The notes beneath the pieces were generated by a model. It was not told the DNA's origin. It worked only from the letters and a program-made list of their open reading frames with translations, and searched no databases. DNA of 64,000 bases from Sphingobacterium olei (GTDB lineage Bacteria; Bacteroidota; Bacteroidia; Sphingobacteriales; Sphingobacteriaceae): the NCBI RefSeq assembly GCF_005048855.1, contig NZ_SUME01000002.1, positions 124,001 to 188,000 on the forward strand. The letters are read 5' to 3'. Made by a program: the position numbers and the translations under genes. Shown piece by piece: positions 26,612 to 35,931 of this stretch (position 1 is its first letter; each line of letters opens with the position of its first letter).

Positions 26612-28255
26612 TTATGCTAGTAAACGGATCGGAGCTTCTAACAACCCCTTCAATGTTTGCAGGAATTGCGCGCCGGTAGCGCCATCCACCACACGGTGAT
26701 CACAGCCTAACGTCAGCTTCATAATGTTTCCTGGAACAACAGCACCATTCTTAACGACAGGAATCTGCTGAATAGCACCTACAGAAAGAATAGCACCATC
26801 AGGAGAATTGATAATCGAAGTAAATTCATCAATACCAAACATACCTAAGTTCGACACGGTAAATGTAGATCCTTCCCAATCTGCCGGCTGAAGTTTTTTC
26901 GATTTAGCTTTCTGTGCAAAATCTTTCACTTCTGCAGAAATATGCGATAAAGATTTACCATCAGCGAAGCGCACAACAGGAACTAACAAACCGTCTTCTA
27001 CAGCCATAGCTACACCAATATTTGTATGTTCGTTAAAGCGTATCTTATCGCCTTGCCATGAAGAATTAACTGCAGGATGTTGCTTCAACGCAATAGCTAC
27101 AGCTTTAATAACGATATCATTAAATGACACTTTTACTGGAGCTACATCATTGATCTGGGCACGAGCAGCTATTGCATTATCCATATCTATACTTATCGTC
27201 AAATAGAAATGCGGTGCAGTAAACAACGACTCACCCAAACGACGGGCGATTGTTTTGCGCATTTGCGAAACATTTGTCTCAGTATATCTTTCTTCTCCAA
27301 CATACTGCGGAATACTTACTGCTTTCGTTTCAGATTTAGCATTTTCCTGAGATGGAGCAGCCTTAGCTGTAGGAACAAAGCCTTCTACATCTTTCTTAAC
27401 AATGCGACCACCATCTGCAGAACCTTTTACATCATTTAAATTGATGCCTTTATCTTTCGCAATTTTACGTGCTAAAGGAGAGGCTTTTACGCGTGAATCA
27501 TCTGATAACGACGACGATTCAGAAGCACTTGCGACTGAAGAAGAGTCAGACGTTGATTTCGCTTCTTTCGCTTCAGGTTTTTCTTCCGACGCTGCTACAG
27601 GTGTAGATTTTTGATTCAATAAAGGTGTAACGTCTGTACCTGCGGGACCAACTATAGCGATAATATCATTCACTTTCGCTGCCTCTCCAGCTTCTAAGCC
27701 GACATACAATAAAGTACCATCAGCATAAGCTGTCACTTCCATTGTCGCCTTATCTGTTTCTACATCTGCGATCGCATCATCAGATTTTATGGTATCACCT
27801 ACTTTAAAATTCCATTGAGCAATGACTCCTTCTTTCATGGTGTCACTTAATAACGGCATAGTGATAACAGTACAATCCAATTCTTCAGGAGTTACTGTTT
27901 TACCTGTATCGGCCGTTTTTGATTCACCTTCCGAAGAAGAACCACCTTCTTTTTTTTGTTCCTCTTTAGGAGCTGCTTCACTTGATTCACCACTCAATAA
28001 AGCTTTGTAATCTTCCCCTTCTTCACCTAAGATCGCGATGATAGCATCTACTGCTACTGCCTCACCTTCTTTTGGCCCTATATACAACAATGTGCCTTCT
28101 TGATAAGACTCAAAGTCCATTGTCGCTTTATCTGTTTCGATCTCTGCAACAAGATCTCCAGAATTAACTTTGTCTCCAACTTTTTTGTGCCATTTAGCAA
28201 TCACACCTTCAGTCATGGTGTCGCTCATTTTCGGCATTTTTACTACTTCAGCCAT
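26612..28255 (-). CDS. pdhC: Pyruvate dehydrogenase E2, dihydrolipoamide acetyltransferase
   Basis: A 547-residue E2 core protein that transfers acetyl from lipoamide to CoA. There are two lipoyl domains, each with the ETDKATM motif (Lys43 in the first, near residue 168 in the second), separated by Ser/Glu-rich linkers. A peripheral subunit-binding domain follows at about residue 255 (KASPLARKIAKDKGINLNDV). The catalytic domain ends with CDHRVVDGATG, with His520 as the active-site base. It is 47 bp downstream of pdhA. pdhB (E1 beta) is not adjacent. Confidence 0.96.
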   Translation of the reverse strand: MAEVVKMPKMSDTMTEGVIAKWHKKVGDKVNSGDLVAEIETDKATMDFESYQEGTLLYIGPKEGEAVAVDAIIAILGEEGEDYKALLSGESSEAAPKEEQKKEGGSSSEGESKTADTGKTVTPEELDCTVITMPLLSDTMKEGVIAQWNFKVGDTIKSDDAIADVETDKATMEVTAYADGTLLYVGLEAGEAAKVNDIIAIVGPAGTDVTPLLNQKSTPVAASEEKPEAKEAKSTSDSSSVASASESSSLSDDSRVKASPLARKIAKDKGINLNDVKGSADGGRIVKKDVEGFVPTAKAAPSQENAKSETKAVSIPQYVGEERYTETNVSQMRKTIARRLGESLFTAPHFYLTISIDMDNAIAARAQINDVAPVKVSFNDIVIKAVAIALKQHPAVNSSWQGDKIRFNEHTNIGVAMAVEDGLLVPVVRFADGKSLSHISAEVKDFAQKAKSKKLQPADWEGSTFTVSNLGMFGIDEFTSIINSPDGAILSVGAIQQIPVVKNGAVVPGNIMKLTLGCDHRVVDGATGAQFLQTLKGLLEAPIRLLA

Positions 28256-28302
28256 GTATTATAGTAGATTATATCTTTAAATGTTAAAGTAATTAGTATG
28301 AA

Positions 28303-29298
28303 TTAGTCCAATATAAAAGGATAATCCTCTTGTACATAAATATCGTTGTACAGTTCATCATCACTAGGATATGGAGATTCCTCTGCAAATTTTACAGATT
28401 CTTCCACAATAGATTTGATCTCTGCCTCTACTTCCTTAAACCAGGTGTCATCGGCATAATTATTTTCTAAGATAGCAGCTTTAGTAGTAATTAATGGATC
28501 ACGACCTTTATACTCTTCAAGTTCTTCTTTCGTACGGTATTTTGCCGGATCAGACATCGAGTGCCCTTTATAACGGTAGGTGCGAATTTCTAAGAAAGTA
28601 GGGCCTTCGCCTGCGCGTGCGCGTTGAACAGCTTCATCCATTGCATTATGCACTGCTACGACATCCATACCATCTACAGGCATACTCGGCATATCAAAGC
28701 CTAAACCCATTTTGTAGATATCCATCATATTCGTCGTGCGTTTTACAGACGTACCCATGGCATATCCATTGTTTTCACAAACAAATATTACAGGCAACTT
28801 CCATAACATTGCCATATTTAATGTTTCGTTGAAAGCACCTTGACGAACAGCACCGTCTCCCATATAACATACATTCACATTATCGTTGCCTAAGTATTTT
28901 TCGGCAAATGCTATACCCGCTCCTAGCGGAATCTGACCGCCTACAATACCATGCCCCCCCATCATCTTGTGCTCTTTCGAGAAGAAGTGCATCGAACCGC
29001 CTTTACCCTTAGAACAGCCCGTAGCTTTACCATATAATTCAGCCATGCATGCATTTGCAGATACACCTTTTGCTAATGCGTGTGCGTGATCACGGTAAGA
29101 TGTAATCAATGAATCTTCAGGTTTTGTTGCCGAAATAGTACCAGCCACCACCGCTTCTTGACCAATGTATAAGTGACAAAAACCACGGATTTTTTGCTGT
29201 CCGTATAATTGACCAGCTTTTTCTTCAAACTTACGCATGAGTAGCATGGATTTATACCACTCTAAATATGTTTCTTTTGTTATAGGTGTTGAACTCAT
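28303..29298 (-). CDS. pdhA: Pyruvate dehydrogenase E1 component, alpha subunit
   Basis: A 331-residue thiamine-diphosphate enzyme subunit that decarboxylates pyruvate and passes the acetyl group to E2. The cofactor motif is GDGAVRQGAFNETLNMA through ENNGYAMGTS, the GDG-x-NN pattern. YRYKGHSMSDPAKYR holds the conserved phosphorylation-loop region of E1 alpha. The beta subunit is absent from the window, so it must be encoded elsewhere. A candidate -7 element lies 33 bp upstream. Confidence 0.96.
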   Translation of the reverse strand: MSSTPITKETYLEWYKSMLLMRKFEEKAGQLYGQQKIRGFCHLYIGQEAVVAGTISATKPEDSLITSYRDHAHALAKGVSANACMAELYGKATGCSKGKGGSMHFFSKEHKMMGGHGIVGGQIPLGAGIAFAEKYLGNDNVNVCYMGDGAVRQGAFNETLNMAMLWKLPVIFVCENNGYAMGTSVKRTTNMMDIYKMGLGFDMPSMPVDGMDVVAVHNAMDEAVQRARAGEGPTFLEIRTYRYKGHSMSDPAKYRTKEELEEYKGRDPLITTKAAILENNYADDTWFKEVEAEIKSIVEESVKFAEESPYPSDDELYNDIYVQEDYPFILD

Positions 29299-29330
29299 TT
29301 TATAGTCTTTGTTTCTTACTAAACTGATTA

Positions 29331-29338
29331 CAAATCTA
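29331..29338 (-). promoter_or_regulatory. Candidate -7 promoter element of pdhA
   Basis: The minus strand reads TAGATTTG, an exact TAnnTTTG match; the best -33 candidate is ATTG at a long 23-bp spacing. Confidence 0.4.
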
Positions 29339-29410
29339 ATAATTTATAACGACATATTGGACAATATTTTAGCACGAAATAGCTGTTTTCTGTCAAAAAA
29401 GTATGTCTTA

Positions 29411-29445
29411 ACTCTCTAATTCTCTAACTCTCTAGCTTTCTAACC
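29411..29445. repeat. Degenerate TCTCTAA direct repeats at the hisS end
   Basis: Four loosely repeated units of 8-10 nt (CTCTAATT, CTCTAACT, CTCTAGCT, TTCTAACC) cover the spacer between pdhA and hisS and overlap the hisS stop codon. No function is evident. Confidence 0.5.
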
Positions 29446-30825
29446 CTTTAACAAACCTATCAATTCACTTGCCTTTAGATTTTGCTGCTCGCCTGTTTCC
29501 ATATCTTTTAGTGTTACCTTTCCAGATTGAATCTCTTCCTCTCCTACCAACAACACATATGGAATTGCCTTAGCATCAGCGTAGCTCATTTGTTTTTTTA
29601 ATTTTACCGCCGCGGGATAAAGTTCCGCAGCAATATTTTCTTGACGCAACTTATAAAGTAAAGGTAATGTAAAGGATTCGGAATGTTTATCAAAATTCAC
29701 AATCAACAGTTTTGTACTTGCCATCGTCTTTTTAGGGAATAGATCCAACTCTTCCAAGACATCATAAATACGGTCAGCTCCAAAAGAAACCCCGACTCCT
29801 GTCAAGCCTTTTAGACCAAACATTCCAGTTAAATCATCGTAACGGCCTCCGCCACCAATACTTCCCATTGCGACTTCATTGGTCTTAACTTCGAATATAC
29901 ATCCCGTATAATAGTTCAGTCCTCTTGCCAGGGTGATATCCACCTCGACCAGCGTATCCAATGTATTTTCGGATTGTTCGAATTGCTTCACATACTCGAA
30001 TACTTCCTCAATCTCCGCAATCCCCTTTAGCCCATTTTCGGAAGAAGATAAAACAGATTTTAATTGTTTAAGCTTCTCATGATTAGTCCCTTCTAACAAG
30101 ATAATCGGCTTCAGCGTCTCTAGATCAGCTTCTGTAAAACCTCTTTCCAGAAGCTCCTTATTTACACCTTCCAAACCAATTTTATCTAACTTGTCTATCG
30201 CCACGGTCATGTCGACAATAAGCTTCGGCTTACCTATCACTTCTGCAATTCCCGTTAATATTTTACGATTATTGATTTTAATTGTAAAATCTATTAGCCC
30301 TAGAGCCTTTAACGCCTCTTGATAGATTAAAATAAACTCTGCTTCATTTAACAAACTGTCGGAACCTACTACATCCACATCACATTGATAAAACTCCCGA
30401 TACCGACCTCGCTGAGGTCGATCTGCTCGCCATACGGGCTGAATCTGAAAACGTTTAAAAGGCAAAGAAATATCATTCTGATGCATAACGACATAGCGTG
30501 CAAATGGAACTGTTAGATCATAGCGCAAAGCTTTTTCCGAAAGATGTGTAATAAGTCTATTGGAGGATTTGGACGCCAACAACTCCGAAGGAGCTTTTGT
30601 TAAGTAATCCCCGGAATTCAATATTTTAAAAATCAATTTATCGCCTTCATCTCCGTATTTTCCTGTCAGTGTAGACAGGTTTTCAAAAGAGGGAGTTTGA
30701 ATTTCATTATACCCAAACTTTTTAAAAACAACTTTCAGGGTATTAAAAATATGATTACGTTTCTCCATTTCGATTGGAGAAAAGTCTCGCGTACCTTTTG
30801 CCAAAGAGGGTTTTACTATTGCCAT
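29440..30825 (-). CDS. hisS: Histidine--tRNA ligase
   Basis: A 461-residue class II synthetase charging tRNA-His. Motif 2 appears as [20 protein letters not shown], the histidine-specific segment as [13 protein letters not shown], and motif 3 as [15 protein letters not shown]. The C-terminal anticodon-binding domain covers about residues 365-461. The ATG begins five bases after a perfect TACCTTTG -7 element, so the mRNA is probably leaderless. Confidence 0.97.
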   Translation of the reverse strand: MAIVKPSLAKGTRDFSPIEMEKRNHIFNTLKVVFKKFGYNEIQTPSFENLSTLTGKYGDEGDKLIFKILNSGDYLTKAPSELLASKSSNRLITHLSEKALRYDLTVPFARYVVMHQNDISLPFKRFQIQPVWRADRPQRGRYREFYQCDVDVVGSDSLLNEAEFILIYQEALKALGLIDFTIKINNRKILTGIAEVIGKPKLIVDMTVAIDKLDKIGLEGVNKELLERGFTEADLETLKPIILLEGTNHEKLKQLKSVLSSSENGLKGIAEIEEVFEYVKQFEQSENTLDTLVEVDITLARGLNYYTGCIFEVKTNEVAMGSIGGGGRYDDLTGMFGLKGLTGVGVSFGADRIYDVLEELDLFPKKTMASTKLLIVNFDKHSESFTLPLLYKLRQENIAAELYPAAVKLKKQMSYADAKAIPYVLLVGEEEIQSGKVTLKDMETGEQQNLKASELIGLLKG

Positions 30826-30829
30826 AGCG

Positions 30830-30837
30830 CAAAGGTA
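30830..30837 (-). promoter_or_regulatory. Candidate -7 promoter element of hisS
   Basis: The minus strand reads TACCTTTG, an exact TAnnTTTG match, only four bases before the hisS ATG. At 19-bp spacing the -33 position holds TTTT, one mismatch from TTTG. Confidence 0.55.
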
Positions 30838-30885
30838 ATATAAGAAAGTGAATAAGAAAAAAGGAATTAAAGTTAAAAAGAAGCG

Positions 30886-31623
30886 CTATATCGATTCGAT
30901 AATCCTCAGAAATTCACAGGCACGTTCCGCTGCCAGCTTTTCCGCACTCTTCTTATTGAAATCACGCCCTAAGCCACACACTTCACCATTTACCTGCACT
31001 TGTATACTAAACATCTTGGACGATTCTCCTTCAGGGTTATCTGTTTGTACAAATTGTACATCCTTACCTTCCTGTTGGCACCATTCAATTAAACGGCTTT
31101 TAAAATTTGTCTCCGTATTCTCCAGTGTGTGTATATCAACGTGGGGTTTTATAATCCGTGACAGCAAAAATTCTCGAGTAAATTGATACCCCTTGTCCAA
31201 GTACACTGCGCCAATCAAGGCTTCAAATGCATCCCCCAGTAACGAGCCTTGTTTATTTGGATAGCTTATCATCCGCGCGTCGTACTGAATTAATTCGTTC
31301 AGTCCCAATTTTCGGGATAATTGGTTTAAATTGGCCCGGGAGACAATTTTTGAACGCATCTCCGTCAAAAAACCCTCATCCTTATAGGGATAAAGTTTAA
31401 AAAGCAATTCGGCTACAACAGATCCTAATACAGCATCTCCCAAGAATTCCAGGCGCTCATTGCTGTTTTTCACACCTTCCTTAATTATTTTCGCAGCAGA
31501 CTTATGCCGAAAAGCCATTTGATATAACTTAACATTACCTGGAACGAATCCAAGTAAATTCTTAAGCTTCTTAATATAAGCTTTCTGAGGCGACAAATAG
31601 AGCTTGTAAATACTTAAAGACAT
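30886..31623 (-). CDS. rnc: Ribonuclease III
   Basis: A 245-residue endonuclease that cuts double-stranded RNA, including rRNA precursors. The signature NERLEFLGDAVLGSVVAELL holds the metal-binding Glu and Asp; GDAFEALIGAVYLDKG supplies the second acidic set. A double-stranded RNA-binding domain follows at about residues 170-240. It is the third gene of acpP-fabF-rnc, a common order in Bacteroidota. Confidence 0.96.
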   Translation of the reverse strand: MSLSIYKLYLSPQKAYIKKLKNLLGFVPGNVKLYQMAFRHKSAAKIIKEGVKNSNERLEFLGDAVLGSVVAELLFKLYPYKDEGFLTEMRSKIVSRANLNQLSRKLGLNELIQYDARMISYPNKQGSLLGDAFEALIGAVYLDKGYQFTREFLLSRIIKPHVDIHTLENTETNFKSRLIEWCQQEGKDVQFVQTDNPEGESSKMFSIQVQVNGEVCGLGRDFNKKSAEKLAAERACEFLRIIESI

Positions 31624-31692
31624 GTTTCTTACTATAAGAAGAAATAGGTAGCTGCAAAACTACCTATTAAGATCTTTAGCCTAACCACACTA

Positions 31693-32946
31693 TTAAGCTT
31701 TGTATTTTTTAATCACAACAGAAGCGTTGTGACCACCGAATCCAAAGGTATTGCTCATAGCGGCATTAACCACGCGTTTTTGAGGAGTATTGAAAGTGAA
31801 GTTCAATTTATTATCCAATTCTGGATCATCCGTAAAATGGTTAATAGTAGGCGGTACTATATCATTTTGAACAGCATAAATCGACGCAATAGCTTCAACA
31901 GCTCCAGCAGCACCTAATAAGTGACCTGTCATAGATTTAGTCGAACTAATGTTCAGTTTATAAGCGTGTTCACCAAATAATTCTTTTATGGCTTTAGTTT
32001 CACTAATATCTCCCAGAGGAGTTGATGTTCCGTGTACGTTGATATAATCAATATGCGTAACGTCCATATTAGCATCCCTTAGCGCATTAGTCATCACTAA
32101 TTTCGCACCCAAACCCTCGGGGTGCGGTGCGGTAATATGATTTGCATCGGCACTCATACCACCTCCTACTATCTCCGCGTAAATCTTCGCGCCTCTTGCT
32201 AGCGCATGTTCAAGACTTTCCAAGATAATAGTACCCGAACCTTCACCCGCAACAAATCCATCACGATCTTTATCAAAAGGACGCGAGGCAGTTTGGGGAT
32301 CATCATTTCGAGTAGATAACGCATGTAATGCATTGAATCCACCTATCCCAGCTTCATTGATAATGGCTTCCGAACCTCCTGTAATGATTATATCCGACAT
32401 ACCAGTTCGGATATAATTAAACGCATCTATCATAGCATTTGTTGAAGATGCACATGCAGATACACAAGAAAAATTCGGCCCACGTAACCCATAACGCATG
32501 GAAATATGACCTGGAGCAATATCCACAATCATTTTGGGTATAAAGAACGGATTAAAACGAGGTGTACCATCCCCTTTGGCGTAAGCGGATACTTCATCGT
32601 AAAAGGTCTTCAATCCACCAATCCCAGATCCCCAAATGACTCCTATACGATTTGTATCCAATTGCTCAAAGTTCAAACTAGCATCTTTTACCGCTTCATC
32701 AGTTGAAGCAATAGCATACTGTACAAAAGGATCGACCTTACGTGCTTCTTTTCGATCCATAAATTCATGCGGATCAAAACCCTTTACTTCACAAGCGAAT
32801 TGTGTCTTAAACTTTGATGCATCAAATTGCGTAATAGGAGCAGCACCACTTACACCATTAAGCAATCCATCCCAGTATGCTGGAGCGGTATTGCCCAATG
32901 GTGTAAGAGCGCCTAATCCTGTTACAACTACTCTTTTAAGCTCCAT
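31693..32946 (-). CDS. fabF: Beta-ketoacyl-ACP synthase II
   Basis: A 417-residue condensing enzyme of fatty acid elongation. The catalytic triad is visible: Cys165 in SACASSTNAM, and the two histidines in NVHGTSTPLGD and STKSMTGHLLGAAGAVE. It lies 27 bp after acpP, its carrier partner, and before rnc. It belongs to housekeeping fatty acid synthesis and is far from the flexirubin-like genes at 51-60 kb. Confidence 0.97.
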   Translation of the reverse strand: MELKRVVVTGLGALTPLGNTAPAYWDGLLNGVSGAAPITQFDASKFKTQFACEVKGFDPHEFMDRKEARKVDPFVQYAIASTDEAVKDASLNFEQLDTNRIGVIWGSGIGGLKTFYDEVSAYAKGDGTPRFNPFFIPKMIVDIAPGHISMRYGLRGPNFSCVSACASSTNAMIDAFNYIRTGMSDIIITGGSEAIINEAGIGGFNALHALSTRNDDPQTASRPFDKDRDGFVAGEGSGTIILESLEHALARGAKIYAEIVGGGMSADANHITAPHPEGLGAKLVMTNALRDANMDVTHIDYINVHGTSTPLGDISETKAIKELFGEHAYKLNISSTKSMTGHLLGAAGAVEAIASIYAVQNDIVPPTINHFTDDPELDNKLNFTFNTPQKRVVNAAMSNTFGFGGHNASVVIKKYKA

Positions 32947-32973
32947 TTATTATGTTTGGCCTAATAAAATTAG

Positions 32974-33210
32974 TTAGTTAACGTTTTTTTCTAAATAAGC
33001 AATTGCTTGACCTACGGTACTGATATTTTCAGCTTGGTCATCAGGAATTGCAACGTTAAATTCTTTTTCGAACTCCATGATCAACTCAACTGTATCAAGT
33101 GAGTCTGCACCTAAATCATTCGTGAAAGAAGCTTCCGGTGTTACTTCGTTTTCATCTACACCTAACTTTTCTACGATAATTGCTTTTACTCTTGATGCGA
33201 TATCTGACAT
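32974..33210 (-). CDS. acpP: Acyl carrier protein
   Basis: A 78-residue carrier for growing fatty acyl chains. [20 protein letters not shown] holds Ser37, the phosphopantetheine attachment site. The start is the ATG at 33210 ([17 protein letters not shown]); the frame is open further upstream but that part overlaps the promoter. It opens the acpP-fabF-rnc operon. Confidence 0.97.
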   Translation of the reverse strand: MSDIASRVKAIIVEKLGVDENEVTPEASFTNDLGADSLDTVELIMEFEKEFNVAIPDDQAENISTVGQAIAYLEKNVN

Positions 33211-33243
33211 GATTTTATAGTTTAATTGTTTAATAAATCTGTG

Positions 33244-33274
33244 CAAAGAAAAATAAATTTCCCCAAAAATCAAA
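33244..33274 (-). promoter_or_regulatory. Bacteroidota-type promoter of acpP-fabF-rnc
   Basis: On the minus strand TTTG (33271-33274), a 19-bp spacer, and TTTCTTTG (33244-33251), one mismatch from TAnnTTTG. The predicted start is about 28 nt before the acpP ATG. Confidence 0.72.
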
Positions 33275-33475
33275 CTCTTTTGATTCCTAGCGAAAAATAA
33301 AGAACAATAATTTTGAGTTTTGTGCCCCTAAATGGCTCTAACAAACCTCTTTCAATATTAGTAAAAGAATTATCTTTTTGCAAATATATTCTAATTTAAT
33401 ATAAATATTACACATCGGCAACACAAAAACCTTTCATAAATTGTATTTTCGTAAAAAATCAATACTACAAACACC

Positions 33476-33976
33476 TTGAATAAAATAACATTCAAATTAG
33501 AAACAGATTTTGATCTTGAACTGGATTTTATTTTAATTGGCGTCAGTTCTTCTCTCCGTGATTATAGACTTTGCCATTTCATTAACAAGCATACCGGACT
33601 TAAATTCATCTACGGCAAAGAAGACCCTTTGGATCACAATAATAATCTTAAAAATAAAAGCCAAGAAGAATTGGATTATCACATTGTATTCGAAAAATCA
33701 AAGAACAAAAAAGATAATATCCATCATTTTCCGACGTATAGATATTGTAACGACTCCTATGAATATGAGTTTTATATTATAAATAACAAAAGTGTTGAAA
33801 ATGGCATCCTATTACCTGAAGCAGCTAATTTCGATTATTTCTTAATCATAAAGCATTTCATCGATGAAGAGGATTTAGAAACTCTTGTCGAGAACCTGAA
33901 AAAAGTAAAAGATATATTATTAGTAAAAGAAATTGACCCAATAACATTGAAATCTAAAGAAAATCTAATATTTTAG
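33476..33976 (+). CDS. IPExxxVDY family protein
   Basis: A 166-residue protein of a Bacteroidota family named for its C-terminal motif, here in the variant LLPEAANFDYFLI. The N-terminal part has FLIGVSSSLRDYRLCHFINK-like text (FILIGVSSSLRDYRLCHFIN), typical of these small proteins. It is found just upstream of pyk here, an arrangement I recall in relatives. Function unknown. The only start for the full frame is a TTG at 33476; no in-frame ATG precedes the conserved region. Confidence 0.75.
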   Translation: MNKITFKLETDFDLELDFILIGVSSSLRDYRLCHFINKHTGLKFIYGKEDPLDHNNNLKNKSQEELDYHIVFEKSKNKKDNIHHFPTYRYCNDSYEYEFYIINNKSVENGILLPEAANFDYFLIIKHFIDEEDLETLVENLKKVKDILLVKEIDPITLKSKENLIF

Positions 33977-34089
33977 CGAATTATTTACAAAGTGTAAAAA
34001 CTACACATTGTAAATATCAGCCTAATTAATGATTCCTGAAAATTATCAGGCACTTATAACAAAGTAAAGAGGAACAAAAGAATACTTAC

Positions 34090-35520
34090 ATGAAGAAGAT
34101 TCAAAAAAGAACAAAAATAGTAGCAACTCTAGGCCCTGCCTCTTCCAATAAGGAAGTGCTAACACGCATGATCGCCAAAGGCGTTGATGTGTGCCGTCTA
34201 AATTTTTCTCACGGGAGTCAAGAGGATCACCTAAAAGTTATCAATACTATCAATGAAATTAACGCTGAAAACCCTTTCAATGTTGGCATCTTAGCAGATT
34301 TACAGGGACCTAAGATCCGTATTGGAAAAATGAAAGAAGGCGGCGCCATATTAATCAATGGATCTACGGTAGAAATCACTACACACGAATTAATTGGAGA
34401 CGAAAATCGTATATATATTACCTACGAAAATTTTCCTAATGATGTAAAAGAAGACGAAATCATCTTGTTGGATGACGGAAAACTCCAATTACGTGTCATC
34501 AACACCAATCATTTAGATACGGTAAACTGTGAAGTGGTCCATGGTGGTGTTTTAACTTCAAGAAAGGGCGTAAATTTACCAAATACAAAAGTTTCCATTC
34601 CTTCATTGACGGAGGAAGATTTAGACAACCTTAACTTTGCATTAGATCATGGTGCAGATTGGATTGCTATGTCATTTGTCCGTTCTGCAGAAGACATCAA
34701 ACAAGGTAAGGCAATCATCGCCGCGAAAGGAAGCCATGCGAAAATCATTGCGAAAATTGAAAAACCAGAAGCCATTGAAAATATTGACGCGATTATTGAA
34801 GCTACAGACGCAATAATGGTAGCCCGTGGTGATCTGGGTGTTGAATTACCAATGGAAGAAGTTCCGGGTCTTCAAAAAATCATTGTTCAAAAATGTCGTG
34901 ATTTATCAAAGCCAGTAATTATCGCAACGCAGATGTTGGAAAGTATGATCACGACACCACGTCCTACCCGCGCAGAAGTAAACGACGTCGCAAATTCCGT
35001 TCTAGATGGCGCTGACGCTGTGATGTTAAGCGGTGAAACTTCAGTCGGCGAATTCCCTGAAATTGTTATCGAGACTATGGCCAAAGTGATTACACATGTA
35101 GAATCCACTTCTTACCCTTATTACAGTTCTAAGGAAGATACCTATATCGATATCACTAAAATTCCAGACGCAATCTGCAGCTCTTCTATTTTCTTAGCGG
35201 AGAAAACAAAAGCATCAGCAATTGCCGTCATGACGACATCGGGATATACAGCAATGGAAATTGCCAGCTACCGCCCTGACGCTAATATTTATGTTTTCAC
35301 GGGCAATAAAACTTTATTGCGTCTTTTGAGCTTAGTATGGGGGGTCAATACGTTTATTTATGAAAAATACGAGAGCACAGATGGCACTATCCAAGACGTA
35401 AATGGTTTACTTAGAGAATATCAATTAGTAGAACCTGGTCAAATCGTAATTAATACTTCTTCAACTCCGCTACACGAAAAAGGAAGAACGAACACTATTC
35501 GTATATCCGAGTTAAAATAA
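34090..35520 (+). CDS. pyk: Pyruvate kinase
   Basis: A 476-residue glycolytic enzyme making pyruvate and ATP from phosphoenolpyruvate and ADP. KIVATLGPASSNKEVLTRMI opens the barrel, IIAKIEKPEAIENIDAI contains the catalytic Lys and metal Glu, and MVARGDLGVELPMEEVPGLQ is the signature loop. The regulatory C-terminal domain covers about residues 345-476. A very long palindromic terminator follows 13 bp after the stop. Confidence 0.97.
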   Translation: MKKIQKRTKIVATLGPASSNKEVLTRMIAKGVDVCRLNFSHGSQEDHLKVINTINEINAENPFNVGILADLQGPKIRIGKMKEGGAILINGSTVEITTHELIGDENRIYITYENFPNDVKEDEIILLDDGKLQLRVINTNHLDTVNCEVVHGGVLTSRKGVNLPNTKVSIPSLTEEDLDNLNFALDHGADWIAMSFVRSAEDIKQGKAIIAAKGSHAKIIAKIEKPEAIENIDAIIEATDAIMVARGDLGVELPMEEVPGLQKIIVQKCRDLSKPVIIATQMLESMITTPRPTRAEVNDVANSVLDGADAVMLSGETSVGEFPEIVIETMAKVITHVESTSYPYYSSKEDTYIDITKIPDAICSSSIFLAEKTKASAIAVMTTSGYTAMEIASYRPDANIYVFTGNKTLLRLLSLVWGVNTFIYEKYESTDGTIQDVNGLLREYQLVEPGQIVINTSSTPLHEKGRTNTIRISELK

Positions 35521-35533
35521 TAATCTAGAATAC

Positions 35534-35591
35534 AACATATAACAGAAAAAGCGGAACTTCATATGAAGTTCCGCTTTTTCTGTTATATGTT
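35534..35591. terminator. 58-nt perfect palindrome, terminator of pyk
   Basis: Two uninterrupted 29-nt arms (35534-35562 and 35563-35591) meet at the centre CATATG; core AAAAAGCGGAACTTCAT. In RNA it folds into one long hairpin with a T-run within the right arm, so it should stop transcription on both strands. Confidence 0.9.
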
Positions 35592-35931
35592 TATAGATTC
35601 GGAAATATTTTCGTTTAACTGTTCGTATATTGTGCTAGGGAACGATTAACACCTTTAGCATATTAATAAACAGGAGCTTAATCAACTATAAAATAAGCTG
35701 TTAAATAGTGTTAAATGCGCATAAACAGCTATTTTCATTGCTATTTTTGTACGAAATGACAGCTAGGTTCGTGAATTCATCGAGCTCTCATCATTGAAAA
35801 CTTAGCGACCGCCGAAGGCAGCTGCGAAGCAACTTTTCTCGATCAGGTTTACGTATGGGGTTGTGGGGCTAATTAAAACCGGTCTCATTGATGCTAATAA
35901 AAACAGACAAGAGATCAATAAAAATAAATAG
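35592..35931. other. Intergenic region upstream of the histidine kinase
   Basis: No gene seen. TATTTTTG at 35742-35749 matches the -7 consensus but lacks a -33 partner. At 35773-35820 lie the words GAATTCAT, AAACTTAG and ACCGCCGAAGGCA, which recur, partly inverted, at 44070-44114. Confidence 0.5.

Noticed and set aside
31693..33210. acpP-fabF as missing carrier and synthase of the flexirubin-like operon
   Set aside because: They sit in the standard acpP-fabF-rnc housekeeping operon 18 kb away with their own promoter.
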